The notes: generated by a model from the sequence alone, not told the origin. Positions 7,964 through 18,255 are shown, counted from the first letter of the stretch. The stretch: 64,000 nt of DNA from Gemmatimonadetes bacterium bin94 (GCA_002238865.1 MPNE01000005.1:62001-126000); one strand, 5' to 3'. Numbers and translations are program-made.

Positions 7964-8631
7964 TCACCTTCCCGGGCCCAGTCAGCGCCCTGGTCACCCT
8001 GCCGGTGCCCGCCGACCGGGATGGGATCGCGCGCGTGCTCGGCCTCGAGCGCTTTGCACGTGACGCGCTGCCGGATGTGCGGGTGACGATTCCGGCGTAC
8101 AACCGGCTGCTGATCGAAGGTTCGCCGCGCAGTTGGGACCCCGCGGACGTTGAGGCCCGGCTGGCAACCGCCGCCAGGGAGTGCGCTCTGAAGGTGCCCG
8201 AGATCGAGACGGGCGATCCCGTTTCGCTGCCCGTTTGCTACGATCCCGAACTGGCACCGGACCTCGTGGATGTGTCAGCGAGCAAGGGTCTCGGCGTGGC
8301 GGAGGTCGCACGGCTCCACAGCCGCACTGTGTACGTTGTGCTGGCGACGGGGTTTGCGCCGGGGTTCGCATACCTGGGCGACCTGGACGCGCGGATTGCC
8401 ATGCCTCGCCTGGCCACGCCCCGCCGACGGGTCGAGGTGGGCTCGGTCGGGATCGCGGACCGGCGCACCGGCATCTATCCGGCGGCGGGCCCGGGTGGGT
8501 GGCGACTCATCGGCCGCGTCCCTCCGGCGTTTTTCGCGGATCCCACGGAGCGGATCTCCCGCTTCCGCCCGGGCGGCACGGTCAAGCTTCGCATGATCGG
8601 TCGTGACGCGTACGAGGCGGAATGCGGATGA
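7960..8631 (+). CDS. pxpB: 5-oxoprolinase subunit B (KipI-like)
   Basis: A 223-residue protein of the PxpB/KipI family, the subunit that with PxpC forms the ATP-dependent phosphorylating half of prokaryotic 5-oxoprolinase. The conserved segment ATGFAPGFAYLGDLD, followed by the PRLATPRRRVEVGSVGIA stretch and the GGWRLIGR motif, is diagnostic. The GTG start overlaps pxpA (GTGA). In some bacteria KipI homologues inhibit a sporulation kinase, but the three-gene context here points to 5-oxoproline breakdown. Confidence 0.93.
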   Translation: MITFPGPVSALVTLPVPADRDGIARVLGLERFARDALPDVRVTIPAYNRLLIEGSPRSWDPADVEARLATAARECALKVPEIETGDPVSLPVCYDPELAPDLVDVSASKGLGVAEVARLHSRTVYVVLATGFAPGFAYLGDLDARIAMPRLATPRRRVEVGSVGIADRRTGIYPAAGPGGWRLIGRVPPAFFADPTERISRFRPGGTVKLRMIGRDAYEAECG

Positions 8632-9563
8632 GCCCGCACGGCGTCGTGGATCGGCCCGGGCCGTTCTGCACGATCCAGGATCTGGGGAGACGCACCGGCC
8701 GCCGTGCCGGCCTCGCTCCCGGGGGCGCAATGGATCAGCGGGCGTTTCTCTGGGCCAACCGGCTTCTCGGAAACGACCCGGCGGCGGCGGCGCTCGAGAT
8801 CACCCTGGGCGGCTTCGCCCTGCGCTTCGCGGTTGCAACCGTTGTCGCGCTGACGGGGGCGGGCTGCGCCGCCACGCTCGACGGCGTCGAGGTGGGGGCG
8901 TGGCGCACCTTGCGTGTGCGGCCGGGCCAGATCCTCCGCCTCGGATACGGCGCGACAGGCATGCGCACCTACCTCGCCTTCCCCGGCGGGCTGGACGTCA
9001 CAACGGCGTTCGGCTCGGCGTCGGCCGTCGTGCGAGACGGTCTGCCCGGGTTGCTCGGCCGATGCATCCGTCCGGGCGAGCCGCTGCGCTGGCACGCACC
9101 CGGCCACTGGTGCCCGGTGCGGCGTCTGCCCGACGAACTGGTTCCACCGGACACGGATTCGCTGATGGTGCCGCTGGTCGTCGGCTACGAGTGGGCCGAG
9201 TTCTCGAGCGCCGACCGGACCAGGGTGTTCGACGCGACATGGACGCTGGACCCCGCGAGCGACCGCACCGCGAGCCGCCTGGCTGGTCCCGCCCTGTCCA
9301 CGGGTCCGCGCGTCCTCGACTCGACACCCCTCGTGGACGGCACAATGCAGGTCACCGGCGATGGCCTCCCGCTGGTGTTCATGCGGGACCGTCCGACGAT
9401 CGGCGGGTACGCGAAGCTCGGTTCCGTCGATCCGATTGCGCTCGACTCGCTCGCGCAAGCCCGGCCGGGCACACCCGTCCGCTTCGTCCACGCCCAGCCC
9501 GATTCGCTCCGCGAGGCACTCGCCCGCCGGGAGTCGTTCTTCGAGATCCGTGGCGAGCGGTAG
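8622..9563 (+). CDS. pxpC: 5-oxoprolinase subunit C (biotin-dependent carboxyltransferase-like, KipA family)
   Basis: A 313-residue protein. The family pattern is clear: the GPFCTIQDLGRRTGR segment near the N-terminus, GGAMDQRAF, NDPAAAALEIT, and the C-terminal DRPTIGGYAKLGSV motif. It completes the 5-oxoprolinase complex with PxpA and PxpB. The start overlaps the end of pxpB by 10 nt (ATG 8622; ATG 8628 is an alternative with a 4-nt overlap), so translation is coupled. The three genes form a compact operon divergent from the BlaI operon. Confidence 0.92.
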   Translation: MRMSPHGVVDRPGPFCTIQDLGRRTGRRAGLAPGGAMDQRAFLWANRLLGNDPAAAALEITLGGFALRFAVATVVALTGAGCAATLDGVEVGAWRTLRVRPGQILRLGYGATGMRTYLAFPGGLDVTTAFGSASAVVRDGLPGLLGRCIRPGEPLRWHAPGHWCPVRRLPDELVPPDTDSLMVPLVVGYEWAEFSSADRTRVFDATWTLDPASDRTASRLAGPALSTGPRVLDSTPLVDGTMQVTGDGLPLVFMRDRPTIGGYAKLGSVDPIALDSLAQARPGTPVRFVHAQPDSLREALARRESFFEIRGER

Positions 9564-9768
9564 CGGTGCCCGGGCGGGGCAGGCCGTGCCCGCGAGTTGC
9601 AGCCGGGCCTGTATGACCTGCTCCCGCCTTGCCCCGCCGCCCCCCTTTCCGCACCTTATTTCGGCCCTGGAAGCGGTGCTCCCCGCCCGATGGCTGCATT
9701 CCGTTGCCCCTCTTCCTCGGCACCAACCAGCAAAGCCCACCCGTGTAGTTGAAGGGAGCCGGTCCGAA
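9564..9768. other. Intergenic region with long-range inverted repeat between pxpC and the MetS-like gene
   Basis: GGCGGGGCA (9573-9581) is matched by its exact inverse TGCCCCGCC (9630-9638) across a 48-nt loop that itself contains complementary GC-rich segments. It may act as a terminator for the pxp operon, though no T-run follows. No promoter is obvious. The ribosome binding site of the next gene (AAGGGAG, from 9752) lies at its end. Confidence 0.35.
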
Positions 9769-9882
9769 ATGACCACCGCAAGCTGGATCACCATGATCGT
9801 GATCATGGCGTTCGTGTGGGGAGGCCTGACCATGGCCCTCCGCACCGCGGTCAAGAAGGAATCCGCGAAGAGCGCCGACTGA
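9769..9882 (+). CDS. MetS-like small subunit of an NSS transporter (37 aa)
   Basis: A 37-residue micropeptide with a single membrane helix (about residues 6-25), the signature FVWGGLTMAL after it and a short basic cytoplasmic tail. This matches the MetS family, tiny proteins required for methionine/alanine uptake by MetP, an NSS-type transporter studied in Corynebacterium. A good ribosome site (AAGGGAG) precedes the ATG. It is 13 nt upstream of carB rather than beside a transporter; the only NSS transporter in the window is at 126-1619. Assignment rests on size, topology and the WGG motif. Confidence 0.72.
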   Translation: MTTASWITMIVIMAFVWGGLTMALRTAVKKESAKSAD

Positions 9883-9895
9883 CTGCTGATCGACC

Positions 9896-12800
9896 TTGCC
9901 TAAACGCACCGACATCGACTCGATCCTGATTCTGGGGTCGGGTCCCATCGTAATCGGCCAAGCCTGCGAATTCGACTATTCCGGCACACAGGCGGTGCGT
10001 GCACTGAAGGAGGAGGGCTACAGGGTCGTCCTGGTCAACTCCAATCCGGCGACCATCATGACCGACCCGGACCTGGCGGACCGGACCTACATCGAGCCGC
10101 TGACTCCCGAGTGGGTCGCGCGTGTCATCGAACGCGAAAAGCCGGACGCACTCCTCCCCACCATGGGGGGGCAGACCGCGCTGAACATCGCCATGGACCT
10201 GCACCGGCAGGGGGTGCTGGCGGAGCACGGCGTCGAGCTGATCGGGGCCGACGAGCGCTCGATCAAGATGGCCGAGAACCGCGAGGAATTCACCGCCGCG
10301 ATGGACCGGATCGGGCTGGCCGTGCCCCACGGGGGATTTGCGCGGTCCGTGGACGACGCCCTCGAGATCATCGAGGACACCCGCTACCCGGCCATCATAC
10401 GGCCTTCCTTCACCCTGGGCGGCACGGGGGGCGGCACCGCCTACAACCTCGCCGAGTTCGAGGCTCAGGTGCGCAAGGGGCTCGACGCGAGCCCGATCGG
10501 CGAGGTGCTGATCGACCGATCCGTGATAGGCTGGAAGGAGTACGAACTCGAGGTCGTCCGCGACGGGCTCGACAACGTGATCATCGTTTGCTCGATCGAG
10601 AATTTCGACCCGATGGGGGTGCACACGGGGGACTCGATCACTGTTGCCCCGGCGCAGACGCTCTCCGACGTCGAGTACCAGCGCATGCGCGACGCCGCGA
10701 TCGCGATCATCCGGGAAATCGGGGTCGAGGCGGGCGGGTGCAACATACAGTTTGCCGTGAATCCGAAAGACGGCGAGATGCTGGTGGTGGAGATGAACCC
10801 CCGGGTGTCCCGCTCGTCGGCACTGGCGTCCAAGGCGACCGGCTTCCCGATCGCGCGCGTGGGCGCAAAGCTGGCGGTCGGATATCACCTCTACGAACTG
10901 CCGAACGATATCACGAAGACCACGCCGGCCTCCTTCGAGCCCGCGCTCGACTACGTGGTGGTGAAATTCCCCAGGTTCGCCTTCGAGAAGTTCCCGGACG
11001 TGGACGATACGCTGGGCGTGCAGATGATGGCGGTGGGTGAGACGATGGCGATCGGGCGCACCTTCCGCTCGGCCTGGCAAAAGGGGCTGCGCGGGCTGGA
11101 GGTGGGGCGGATCGGCTGGGTCTCCGGCAGGATTCCGGGAGACGATGGACTCGAGTCCGACGATCCCCAGGCACTCCTGAGCGCGGTGCGCCGGCCGACC
11201 ACATGGCGCAAATACCAGCTCAAGCGGGCCCTGGAGGCGGGGATCTCGACCGAACGGCTCCACCGGGCCACCGGGATCGACCCGTGGTTCCTCGACCAGT
11301 TGGAGCAGATCATCGAGATGGAGCGCTGGTTCGCTTCCCTGCCGTCCCTCGATGCGGCCTCGGTGCGTCGCATGAAGCGCGAGGGGTTCGCCGACGCGCA
11401 GCTCGCGGCCCTGCGCGGGGTGGACGAGGCCGCCATACGGTCGCAGCGCTGGCAATGGGGGATCCGGCCGACGTACAACGTGGTCGACACCTGCGCCGGG
11501 GAGTTCCCCGCGGCGACGCCCTACTACTACTCATCCTACGAATCGGAAGACGAGTCCAACCCCTCGGACAGGCGCAAGATCGTCATTCTGGGCAGCGGAC
11601 CGAACCGCATCGGGCAGGGAATCGAATTCGACTACTGCTGTGTGCAGGCGGTGCTGGCACTCAAGGAGATCGGGTTCGAGACCATCATGGTCAACTCCAA
11701 CCCGGAGACGGTGTCGACCGATTTCGACGTGAGCGACAAGCTGTACTTCGAACCGCTGACGCTGGAAGACGTGGTCGAGATCGTGGAGCGGGAGCGGCCC
11801 GTGGGGGTGATCGTGCAGCTCGGCGGGCAGACGCCGCTGAATCTGGCCGACGCGCTGGAGGAGCTGGGGGTGCCGATTCTGGGGACTTCGGTCGACGCGA
11901 TCGACCGTGCCGAGGACAGGCGCCGTTTCGAGGAGGTGTGCCGCCGGATCGGGGCGCGGGTGCCGGCGAACGGGACCGCGCTCAGCGAGGACGAGGCGCT
12001 CGTGATTGCGCGAGAGATCGGCTTCCCGGTGCTGGTGCGGCCGTCGTACGTGCTGGGCGGCCGCGCCATGGAGATCGTCTACGACGGGGAGTCGCTGAAG
12101 GGGTATTTCGCACGGGCCGTGAAGGCTTCGCCGGACCACCCGGTGTTGATCGACCGCTTTCTCGAGGACGCCTTCGAGGCGGACGTGGACGCGCTGTCCG
12201 ACGGGACGGACGTGGTGATCGGCGGCATCATGCAGCACATCGAGGACGCAGGCGTGCACTCGGGCGACTCCGCGTGCGTGCTGCCACCGTACCTGCTCGG
12301 GCGCAGGGAACTGGACGAGATGCGCCGCCTGACGAGGAGTTTCGCGCTGGAACTTGGCGTGGTCGGCCTTCTGAACGTGCAGTACGCCGTCAGGGACGGT
12401 CAGGTGTACGTGCTGGAGGTGAACCCGCGGGCTTCGCGGACGGTGCCGTTCGTGGGGAAGGCGACCGGCGTGCCGCTGGCGCGGCTGGCCGCGCGGCTGA
12501 TGGCGGGGGAGAAGCTGGCCGACCTGGACGTGCCGTCCGAGCCGGAGGTAAACGGGGTCGCGGTCAAGGAGGCGGTCTTCCCCTTCAACCGCTTCGACGT
12601 GGACACCCTGCTGGGCCCGGAGATGCGCTCGACCGGCGAGGCCATGGGGGTGGACGACTCGTTCGGCATGGCCTTCGCCAAGGCGCAGGTGTCGGCCGGC
12701 AACCGGCTGCCCGGCGAGAACGACACCCGCACGGTGATCGTCACCGTCAACGACGCGGACAAGCCCACCGTCACGCCCCTGGTGCGGCGGCTGGCCGACC

Positions 12801-13126
12801 TCGGCTTCACGATCCTCGCGACCGACGGTACGCGCCACCACTTCAACCAGCTCGGGATCGCGTGCGAACGCATCTACAAGGTCGGCGAGGGCCGTCCCAA
12901 CATCGTCGACCGGATCGTGAGCGGGCGCGTTGGGCTCCTCATCAACACGCCGCTGGGGAAGCAGTCCCAGTACGACGACTACGCCATGCGCCGGGCCGCG
13001 ATCACCTACGGCGTCCCGTACCTCACCACCATGTCGGCCACCAGCGCGGCGGTGGACGCGGTCACGGCGGAGAGGACCCGTCGCCCCGAGATCCTGAGCA
13101 TCCAGGAGCGGATCGCGCGCACGTGA
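9896..13126 (+). CDS. carB: Carbamoyl-phosphate synthase large subunit
   Basis: A 1076-residue enzyme (E. coli 1073) making carbamoyl phosphate for pyrimidines and arginine from bicarbonate, ATP and ammonia delivered by CarA. The TTG start gives [19 protein letters not shown], which aligns exactly with CarB N-termini, so the unusual start is secure. Two ATP-grasp halves are present: the first with [13 protein letters not shown], the second opening with [18 protein letters not shown] and containing [14 protein letters not shown]. The C-terminal ~140 residues (from about [13 protein letters not shown]) form the MGS-like allosteric domain. carA is not in the window. The stop overlaps the next gene (GTGA). 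Confidence 0.97.
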   Translation: MPKRTDIDSILILGSGPIVIGQACEFDYSGTQAVRALKEEGYRVVLVNSNPATIMTDPDLADRTYIEPLTPEWVARVIEREKPDALLPTMGGQTALNIAMDLHRQGVLAEHGVELIGADERSIKMAENREEFTAAMDRIGLAVPHGGFARSVDDALEIIEDTRYPAIIRPSFTLGGTGGGTAYNLAEFEAQVRKGLDASPIGEVLIDRSVIGWKEYELEVVRDGLDNVIIVCSIENFDPMGVHTGDSITVAPAQTLSDVEYQRMRDAAIAIIREIGVEAGGCNIQFAVNPKDGEMLVVEMNPRVSRSSALASKATGFPIARVGAKLAVGYHLYELPNDITKTTPASFEPALDYVVVKFPRFAFEKFPDVDDTLGVQMMAVGETMAIGRTFRSAWQKGLRGLEVGRIGWVSGRIPGDDGLESDDPQALLSAVRRPTTWRKYQLKRALEAGISTERLHRATGIDPWFLDQLEQIIEMERWFASLPSLDAASVRRMKREGFADAQLAALRGVDEAAIRSQRWQWGIRPTYNVVDTCAGEFPAATPYYYSSYESEDESNPSDRRKIVILGSGPNRIGQGIEFDYCCVQAVLALKEIGFETIMVNSNPETVSTDFDVSDKLYFEPLTLEDVVEIVERERPVGVIVQLGGQTPLNLADALEELGVPILGTSVDAIDRAEDRRRFEEVCRRIGARVPANGTALSEDEALVIAREIGFPVLVRPSYVLGGRAMEIVYDGESLKGYFARAVKASPDHPVLIDRFLEDAFEADVDALSDGTDVVIGGIMQHIEDAGVHSGDSACVLPPYLLGRRELDEMRRLTRSFALELGVVGLLNVQYAVRDGQVYVLEVNPRASRTVPFVGKATGVPLARLAARLMAGEKLADLDVPSEPEVNGVAVKEAVFPFNRFDVDTLLGPEMRSTGEAMGVDDSFGMAFAKAQVSAGNRLPGENDTRTVIVTVNDADKPTVTPLVRRLADLGFTILATDGTRHHFNQLGIACERIYKVGEGRPNIVDRIVSGRVGLLINTPLGKQSQYDDYAMRRAAITYGVPYLTTMSATSAAVDAVTAERTRRPEILSIQERIART

Positions 13127-14121
13127 CCGGCTTCCTCATGCACGGCGCGGCGGTGCTCCACGACACGGGCTGGGGCCACCCCGAGCATCAGGGCCGGCTA
13201 CGCGCCGTCGCGTCGGCGCTGAAGAACGACCTGGTGGCCCTTCACGGCCATGTGGAACAGATCGCTCCCCCGCCGGCGTGCGAGGACGACCTGCTTCTCG
13301 TACACACCGAGGAGCACATTGCGGCGGTGCGGAGCGCGGTTCGGGACGCCGCGAAACGGGGGCGTCCGGTCGGGATCGACGCGGACACCCTGGTGTCGGG
13401 CGCCTCCTGGGAAGCCGCGCTGGGGACGGCCGGGGCGGGGCTGGAAGCCGTGCGATGCGTCGCGGAGGGCCGGCTGCAAAACGCGTTCGTGGCGGCGCGC
13501 CCTCCGGGGCACCATGCCACCCCGGACCGCGCGATGGGGTTCTGCCTCTTCAACAACATCGCCGTCGCGGCGCGGAGCCTCCGGGAACGCCACGGCGCCG
13601 AGCGTGTCCTGATCGTGGACTGGGACGTCCATCACGGGAACGGCACGCAGGACGCCTTCTACGGCGATCCCGCCGTGTTCTTCCTCTCGCTCCATCAGTA
13701 CCCGCACTATCCCGGCACGGGAGCCGCGAACGAAACCGGGCGGGGAAGGGGGGAGGGGTTCACCCTGAACGTGCCCCTGCCGGCCCAGACGCCCCGCAGG
13801 GACTATCTGCGGGTCTACCGCATGGCCCTGGAGTCGGCGGTCTCGCGGTGCGCGCCCGACTTCATCCTCGTTTCTTCCGGCTTCGACGTTCTCGCGGGCG
13901 ACCCTCTGGGCGGGCAGCTCCTCGAGCCGGGGGACCTGCACGAGATGACGCTCGGCGTGATGGACGCGGCGGAGCGCTGTTGCGATGGCAGGGTTGTGGT
14001 ATTCTTGGAGGGTGGGTACGACCCGGAGCGTACCGGCGCGGGCTGCGTGTCCGTGGTCCGCGCGCTGGCAGGGATACCGAACACCGCTGGCAGGGATGGT
14101 GTCACCGATGACTGGACGTGA
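13123..14121 (+). CDS. Histone deacetylase-family (AcuC/HdaH-like) zinc deacetylase
   Basis: A 332-residue zinc-dependent deacetylase of the arginase/HDAC fold; bacterial members deacetylate polyamines, acetoin-related substrates or protein lysines. Catalytic features are all visible: RPPGHHA (His130-His131), the zinc site [11 protein letters not shown] (Asp168, His170), the second zinc Asp in SSGFD, and the EGGYD tyrosine loop near the C-terminus. The start is GTG 13123, overlapping the carB stop by 4 nt; ATG 13138 is a less likely alternative. The frame upstream is just the antisense-free shadow of carB. Why it is coupled to carB is unclear. Confidence 0.92.
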   Translation: MTGFLMHGAAVLHDTGWGHPEHQGRLRAVASALKNDLVALHGHVEQIAPPPACEDDLLLVHTEEHIAAVRSAVRDAAKRGRPVGIDADTLVSGASWEAALGTAGAGLEAVRCVAEGRLQNAFVAARPPGHHATPDRAMGFCLFNNIAVAARSLRERHGAERVLIVDWDVHHGNGTQDAFYGDPAVFFLSLHQYPHYPGTGAANETGRGRGEGFTLNVPLPAQTPRRDYLRVYRMALESAVSRCAPDFILVSSGFDVLAGDPLGGQLLEPGDLHEMTLGVMDAAERCCDGRVVVFLEGGYDPERTGAGCVSVVRALAGIPNTAGRDGVTDDWT

Positions 14122-14680
14122 CCGCGGCCGCTCCGCGCGGCGCGCCGCCGTGGCCGTGACACTCCTGGTGTTCGGCGCTCTCGCGGCGCCGGCTGACCGG
14201 TTGACGCCGCAGGAGCCGGCATCCGCGCTGCGGGAGCCGGCGTCCGCGGTGCAGGACTCCGCCTCTCTGCCGCGCGAGATCCACCCCGCGGCGCGGGAGG
14301 CCATCTCCAAGATCCGCTCTCCGTACTGTCCCGGGCTGATGCTCGAAGTGTGTCCTTCCCTGGAAGCCCAGTGGCTGCGGGACAGCATCCAGGCCGGCGC
14401 CCTTGAGGGCTTGAGCGCCGACAGCCTGCTCGAGATGGTGATCCTGGCCCACGGCGAGGAGTACCGCGCCTTCCCGAAGAACAGTGGTGCGGGGCTGCTG
14501 GCGTGGGTCATTCCGCCTTTGGCGCTGCTCCTTGGACTCGGATTGGTCCTGGTGGCGCTCAGGAAGCTCAGAGGACCCGTTGGGGAAGACGTTGAAGCGG
14601 GGGAGATGACGGAACGGGAGCGGGGCCTGCTGGACGCCGCCCTGGCAGAACTCGAAGAGATGGAGGACACTGCATCATGA
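14108..14680 (+). CDS. CcmH/NrfF-like cytochrome c maturation protein with altered cysteine motif
   Basis: A 190-residue protein: N-terminal signal/anchor (~residues 8-28), a soluble helical domain and a C-terminal membrane helix (GLLAWVIPPLALLLGLGLVLV). The domain follows the CcmH order: a Cys-bearing loop at IRSPYCPGLMLEVC, the SLEAQWLRDSI helix, the GLSADSLLEMVILAHGEEYRAFP segment, then the helix. CcmH normally has an LRCxxC pair; here the first Cys is replaced by Ser and the remaining ones are eight residues apart, so classical thioreduction of apocytochrome c is doubtful. The start overlaps the deacetylase gene (ATG 14108; 14096 possible), and its ATGA end overlaps the next gene. Confidence 0.7.
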   Translation: MTGRDRGRSARRAAVAVTLLVFGALAAPADRLTPQEPASALREPASAVQDSASLPREIHPAAREAISKIRSPYCPGLMLEVCPSLEAQWLRDSIQAGALEGLSADSLLEMVILAHGEEYRAFPKNSGAGLLAWVIPPLALLLGLGLVLVALRKLRGPVGEDVEAGEMTERERGLLDAALAELEEMEDTAS

Positions 14681-15891
14681 AGGGGAGAACGGGCGCGTCG
14701 AGCGCGTTGCTGGCTACGGACGCAGGTGTGGCAAGGGTGCAGGCGGAACTGGCGAAGCGGGGCCTGGACGGGTGGCTGCTATACGATTTCAAGGACCGCA
14801 ACCCGATCGGGCGCTCCCTCCTCGGACTGGAGTGGACGACCCGGCGCGGATTCGCGCTCATCCCTGCTTCAGGTCCGCCCCGCCTTCTGATCCACGCGAT
14901 CGAGCACTCGTCCTGGCGCCATCTGGACTGGGAGAAGGAGAGCTATTCCAGCCGCCAGCGCATGGAGGCGGGGCTGCGCGACATGTTGGCGGGATGCCAA
15001 CGGGTTGCCGCCGAGACATCGGCGCGGGGGGACGTGCCGTACCTGGACCTCATCCCGGCGGGCATGAGGGACGTGATCCTCGACACGGGTACCGAACTGC
15101 ACACCTCGGGGGACCTCGTGTCGACCTTCTACGCGGTGTGGACCCCGGCGCAGCGCGAGGAGCACGGCCGCGCCTCGGAGCTGGTGAAGAGAGTGGCCCG
15201 GGACGCCTTCGACCGAGTGGCGCGCCATGTAGCCGAAGACCAGCACATCACCGAGGGCGCGCTCGCAACCTGGATCCGGCACGAACTGGCCCGGCGGGGC
15301 GCGCCCGTGCAGGCCGACTGCATCGTCGCGATCGGTCCCATGGCGGCCGACCCCCACTACGACCCTGGCGAGATAGGGCGGCCGATACGAGCCGGCGACC
15401 TGCTGCTCATCGACCTTTGGGGTGCCTTCCACGAAGACTCCGTGCCCGCGGACCAGACATGGATGGGCTTCCTCGGCCACGAGCTGCCCTCCCGGATCGG
15501 GGAGTTGTGGGAGACGGTCAAGGCCGCGCGGGACGGGGTCGTGGCATCGTTGCAGGAGCGGCACGCGCGCGGCGAGGTCATTCGCGGATTCGAAGGCGAC
15601 GACGTCGCGCGCGGGATCATCACCGAAGCCGGGTACGGGGAGTACTTCATCCACCGCACCGGCCACTCGATCGACCGTGACATCCACGGACGGGGCCCCA
15701 ACCTGGACAACCTCGAGACCCGGGATGACCGTGCGCTCGTGCCAGGAGTGGGGTTTTCGGTCGAACCGGGCATCTACATCCCGGACGACATCGGGATCCG
15801 CACCGAGCTGAACGTCTTCATGGGCCCGAACGGCCCCGAGGTGACCGTGGACAATCCTCAGCAGGAGGTCTTCCTTCTCCTGCAGGGCTGA
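14677..15891 (+). CDS. M24-family metallopeptidase (Xaa-Pro peptidase-like)
   Basis: A 404-residue cytoplasmic peptidase of the pita-bread fold. The metal ligands are recognisable: Asp in LLLIDLWG, Asp in the EDSVPADQTW segment, His in HRTGHSID, Glu in FSVEPGIY and Glu in IRTELNV. Family members cleave Xaa-Pro or related N-terminal bonds, usually with two Mn or Co ions. The DLWG variant of the first ligand motif differs from canonical prolidases (DxG), suggesting a divergent subgroup. Coupled to the CcmH-like gene by an ATGA overlap and followed 9 nt later by priA. Confidence 0.88.
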   Translation: MKGRTGASSALLATDAGVARVQAELAKRGLDGWLLYDFKDRNPIGRSLLGLEWTTRRGFALIPASGPPRLLIHAIEHSSWRHLDWEKESYSSRQRMEAGLRDMLAGCQRVAAETSARGDVPYLDLIPAGMRDVILDTGTELHTSGDLVSTFYAVWTPAQREEHGRASELVKRVARDAFDRVARHVAEDQHITEGALATWIRHELARRGAPVQADCIVAIGPMAADPHYDPGEIGRPIRAGDLLLIDLWGAFHEDSVPADQTWMGFLGHELPSRIGELWETVKAARDGVVASLQERHARGEVIRGFEGDDVARGIITEAGYGEYFIHRTGHSIDRDIHGRGPNLDNLETRDDRALVPGVGFSVEPGIYIPDDIGIRTELNVFMGPNGPEVTVDNPQQEVFLLLQG

Positions 15892-15900
15892 CCGGGACCG

Positions 15901-18255
15901 TTGCCCCAGGACACGCCGCGGGCTGCCATCATGCCGGCCGGCCGGACGTCCTTCGTAGAGGTGGCGCTTCCGGTGCCGGTGCATCGGGCGTTCACCTACC
16001 GGATCGAGGGCGAGGCGCCGGCTGCCGGCACGCGCGTCATGGTTCCGTTCAGGAACAAGAGGCTCGTCGGCTGGGTGTTGGGGCCCGGATCGGAGGTGCC
16101 GAGAGTGAGGGACGTTCTGTCCGTCCTCGACACCGAACCGTCGGTGGGAGCCGAACTGATGGCGCTGGCGCACTGGATTGCGGACTACTACGTGGCGCCG
16201 GAGGGCATCGTGCTCAAGACCATGTTGCCGGCGCGGATGGGGAGTCCCTCCGCGAGACAACCCGCTCCGAAGACGCGGCTCGTCGTTCGGCTCACCCGGT
16301 CCGTCGGCACCCTGGACGAACTGGACCGGATCTTCGGTCGCGCGAAACGGCAACGGGAGGCGTACGACCGGCTCCAGGGGTCGGGGGGAAGGCAACCTCT
16401 CGCCGCCCTGCTCGAGAGCGGTTTCAGCCGCGGCGTGGTGCGCGGGCTCGAGGACAAGCACGTCGCCCGCGTGACCAGGGAGGTCGTCGAGCGGGATCCC
16501 TTCCGGGACCAGTCCCTCGCCTCCGGGCCCGCGCTCACGCCGACCCCCGCCCAGCGCGCGGTGCTGCAGCGCATGGGAGGCGCCCTGGATCAGGGTGGCG
16601 GGACCTTTCTGCTGCACGGGGTCACCGGTTCCGGCAAGACGCTCGTCTACATCGAACTCATCGGGCAGGTGCTGGCCCGGGGAAGAGACGCGATCGTGCT
16701 CGTTCCCGAGATCGCTTTGACGCCGCAGACGGTTTCCCGCTTTCGCGAGGCGTTCGGAGACCTGGTCGCCGTTCTCCATTCCGGATTGTCGACGGGCGAA
16801 CGCTTCGACGCGTGGAGGCAGCTCAGGTCAGGTGCCAGGCGGATCGCCGTGGGGGCCCGGTCGGCGGTGTTCGCGCCCGTCTCGTCACCCGGAGCGATCA
16901 TCGTGGACGAGGAGCACGACGGCAGCTACAAGCAGTCGGAGACCCCACGGTACAGCGCGCGCGATGTGGCGGTGGTGCGGGCGGCTCGCGCGGGAGCCGT
17001 CTGTGTCCTGGGGTCCGCCACTCCTTCGCTCGAGAGCTGGGTCAACGCCCGGACGGGCAAGTACACGCTCCTGGAACTGCCTGATCGGGTCGGAGGAGGG
17101 GTTCTGCCGGAGGTCCGAGTGGTCGACCTCAGGTCCCGGCCCGGGACGGGGGGCCCGGCAGGGCGGTCCTCACCGCCCGCTTCGGCCGCGCGGGCACCGG
17201 CACGGTCTGGTTCGGCAGCCCCCCCGGCCTCACCGTCCGCGTCGGCCGCGCCCCCCGATCCCCCCCCGGGCGTGCTGTCCCCGCCCCTCGTCGACGCGCT
17301 GCGCCGCCGCCTCGAGCGGGGGGAGCAGACCATCCTGCTGCTTAACCGCCGAGGCTATGCCACGTTCCTGCTCTGCCACAGCTGCGGCGATGTAGGCGAA
17401 TGCGTGCAGTGCTCGGTGGCCATGACTCTGCATCGGGGGCGAGGCCGCCTGATCTGTCACCACTGCGGCCACACCGAAGTCCCGCCGGAGCGCTGCTCCC
17501 GGTGCGGCGCGGCGGACCTGTCGTACGGGGGGCTGGGCACGGAGCAGGTCGAGCGAATTCTGCTCGAGACGCTTCCCGGTGCCCGCGTGGCCCGGATGGA
17601 CATGGACACGACCCGGGGGAAGTGGTCGCACAGGGACATTCTGGGGCGCGTCCGGGCGGGAGAGGTGGACATCCTTCTCGGCACGCAGATGATCGCGAAG
17701 GGGCTCGACTTCCCCCGTGTCACCCTGGTCGGGGTCATCAACGCGGACATCGGGCTGCATCTCCCCGACTTTCGGAGCTGTGAGCGCACCTTCCAGCTCC
17801 TGGCTCAGGTTGCGGGGCGGGCGGGGCGGGGACACCTGCCGGGAGAGGTGGTGATTCAGACCTACGTTCCGGACCACTACGTCGTGCGTGCGGCCGTCGT
17901 CCACGATTACAAGGGGTTTGTGGAGCGCGAACTCAAAGCCAGGCGGGACCCTCTGTACCCGCCCCACCTTCGCATGGGGAGGATCCTGGTGAGCAGCCCC
18001 GTGCAGGAGGAGGCGCTGGCCGCGGCGGAGGCGCTGGGTGCGTGGCTGAGGAAGGGAGGCCGCCCGCCCCCCGAGGTGATGGGGCCGGCGCCGGCGCCGA
18101 TCGAGAGGCTGCACGGGCGTTTCCGCTGGCATGTGCTGCTGCGGGGAAGTGTTTCTGACGTGGGTCGGACGCTGCATTCGGTCGCGGCCCGCTTTCGCGC
18201 CAGGGGCACGGATGTCCGCATTTCGCTGGACCGGGATCCGCTGCAGCTCATGTAG
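15901..18255 (+). CDS. priA: Primosomal protein N' (PriA replication-restart helicase)
   Basis: A 784-residue 3'-5' DNA helicase that reloads the replisome at stalled forks. The N-terminal DNA-binding domain begins FVEVALPVPVHRAFTYR; Walker A HGVTGSGKT lies at about 237-245, and the DEEH box reads VDEEHDGSYKQ. The zinc-binding region has the four CxxC pairs (CHSC, CVQC, CHHC, CSRC). TTG 15901 is used; ATG 15931 (MPAGRTSFVEV) is an equally plausible start. Odd: a roughly 45-residue Pro/Ala/Ser-rich insertion (nt about 17134-17271) sits between the first helicase lobe and the LSPPLVDALRRRL segment, absent from usual PriA. Confidence 0.94.
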   Translation: MPQDTPRAAIMPAGRTSFVEVALPVPVHRAFTYRIEGEAPAAGTRVMVPFRNKRLVGWVLGPGSEVPRVRDVLSVLDTEPSVGAELMALAHWIADYYVAPEGIVLKTMLPARMGSPSARQPAPKTRLVVRLTRSVGTLDELDRIFGRAKRQREAYDRLQGSGGRQPLAALLESGFSRGVVRGLEDKHVARVTREVVERDPFRDQSLASGPALTPTPAQRAVLQRMGGALDQGGGTFLLHGVTGSGKTLVYIELIGQVLARGRDAIVLVPEIALTPQTVSRFREAFGDLVAVLHSGLSTGERFDAWRQLRSGARRIAVGARSAVFAPVSSPGAIIVDEEHDGSYKQSETPRYSARDVAVVRAARAGAVCVLGSATPSLESWVNARTGKYTLLELPDRVGGGVLPEVRVVDLRSRPGTGGPAGRSSPPASAARAPARSGSAAPPASPSASAAPPDPPPGVLSPPLVDALRRRLERGEQTILLLNRRGYATFLLCHSCGDVGECVQCSVAMTLHRGRGRLICHHCGHTEVPPERCSRCGAADLSYGGLGTEQVERILLETLPGARVARMDMDTTRGKWSHRDILGRVRAGEVDILLGTQMIAKGLDFPRVTLVGVINADIGLHLPDFRSCERTFQLLAQVAGRAGRGHLPGEVVIQTYVPDHYVVRAAVVHDYKGFVERELKARRDPLYPPHLRMGRILVSSPVQEEALAAAEALGAWLRKGGRPPPEVMGPAPAPIERLHGRFRWHVLLRGSVSDVGRTLHSVAARFRARGTDVRISLDRDPLQLM

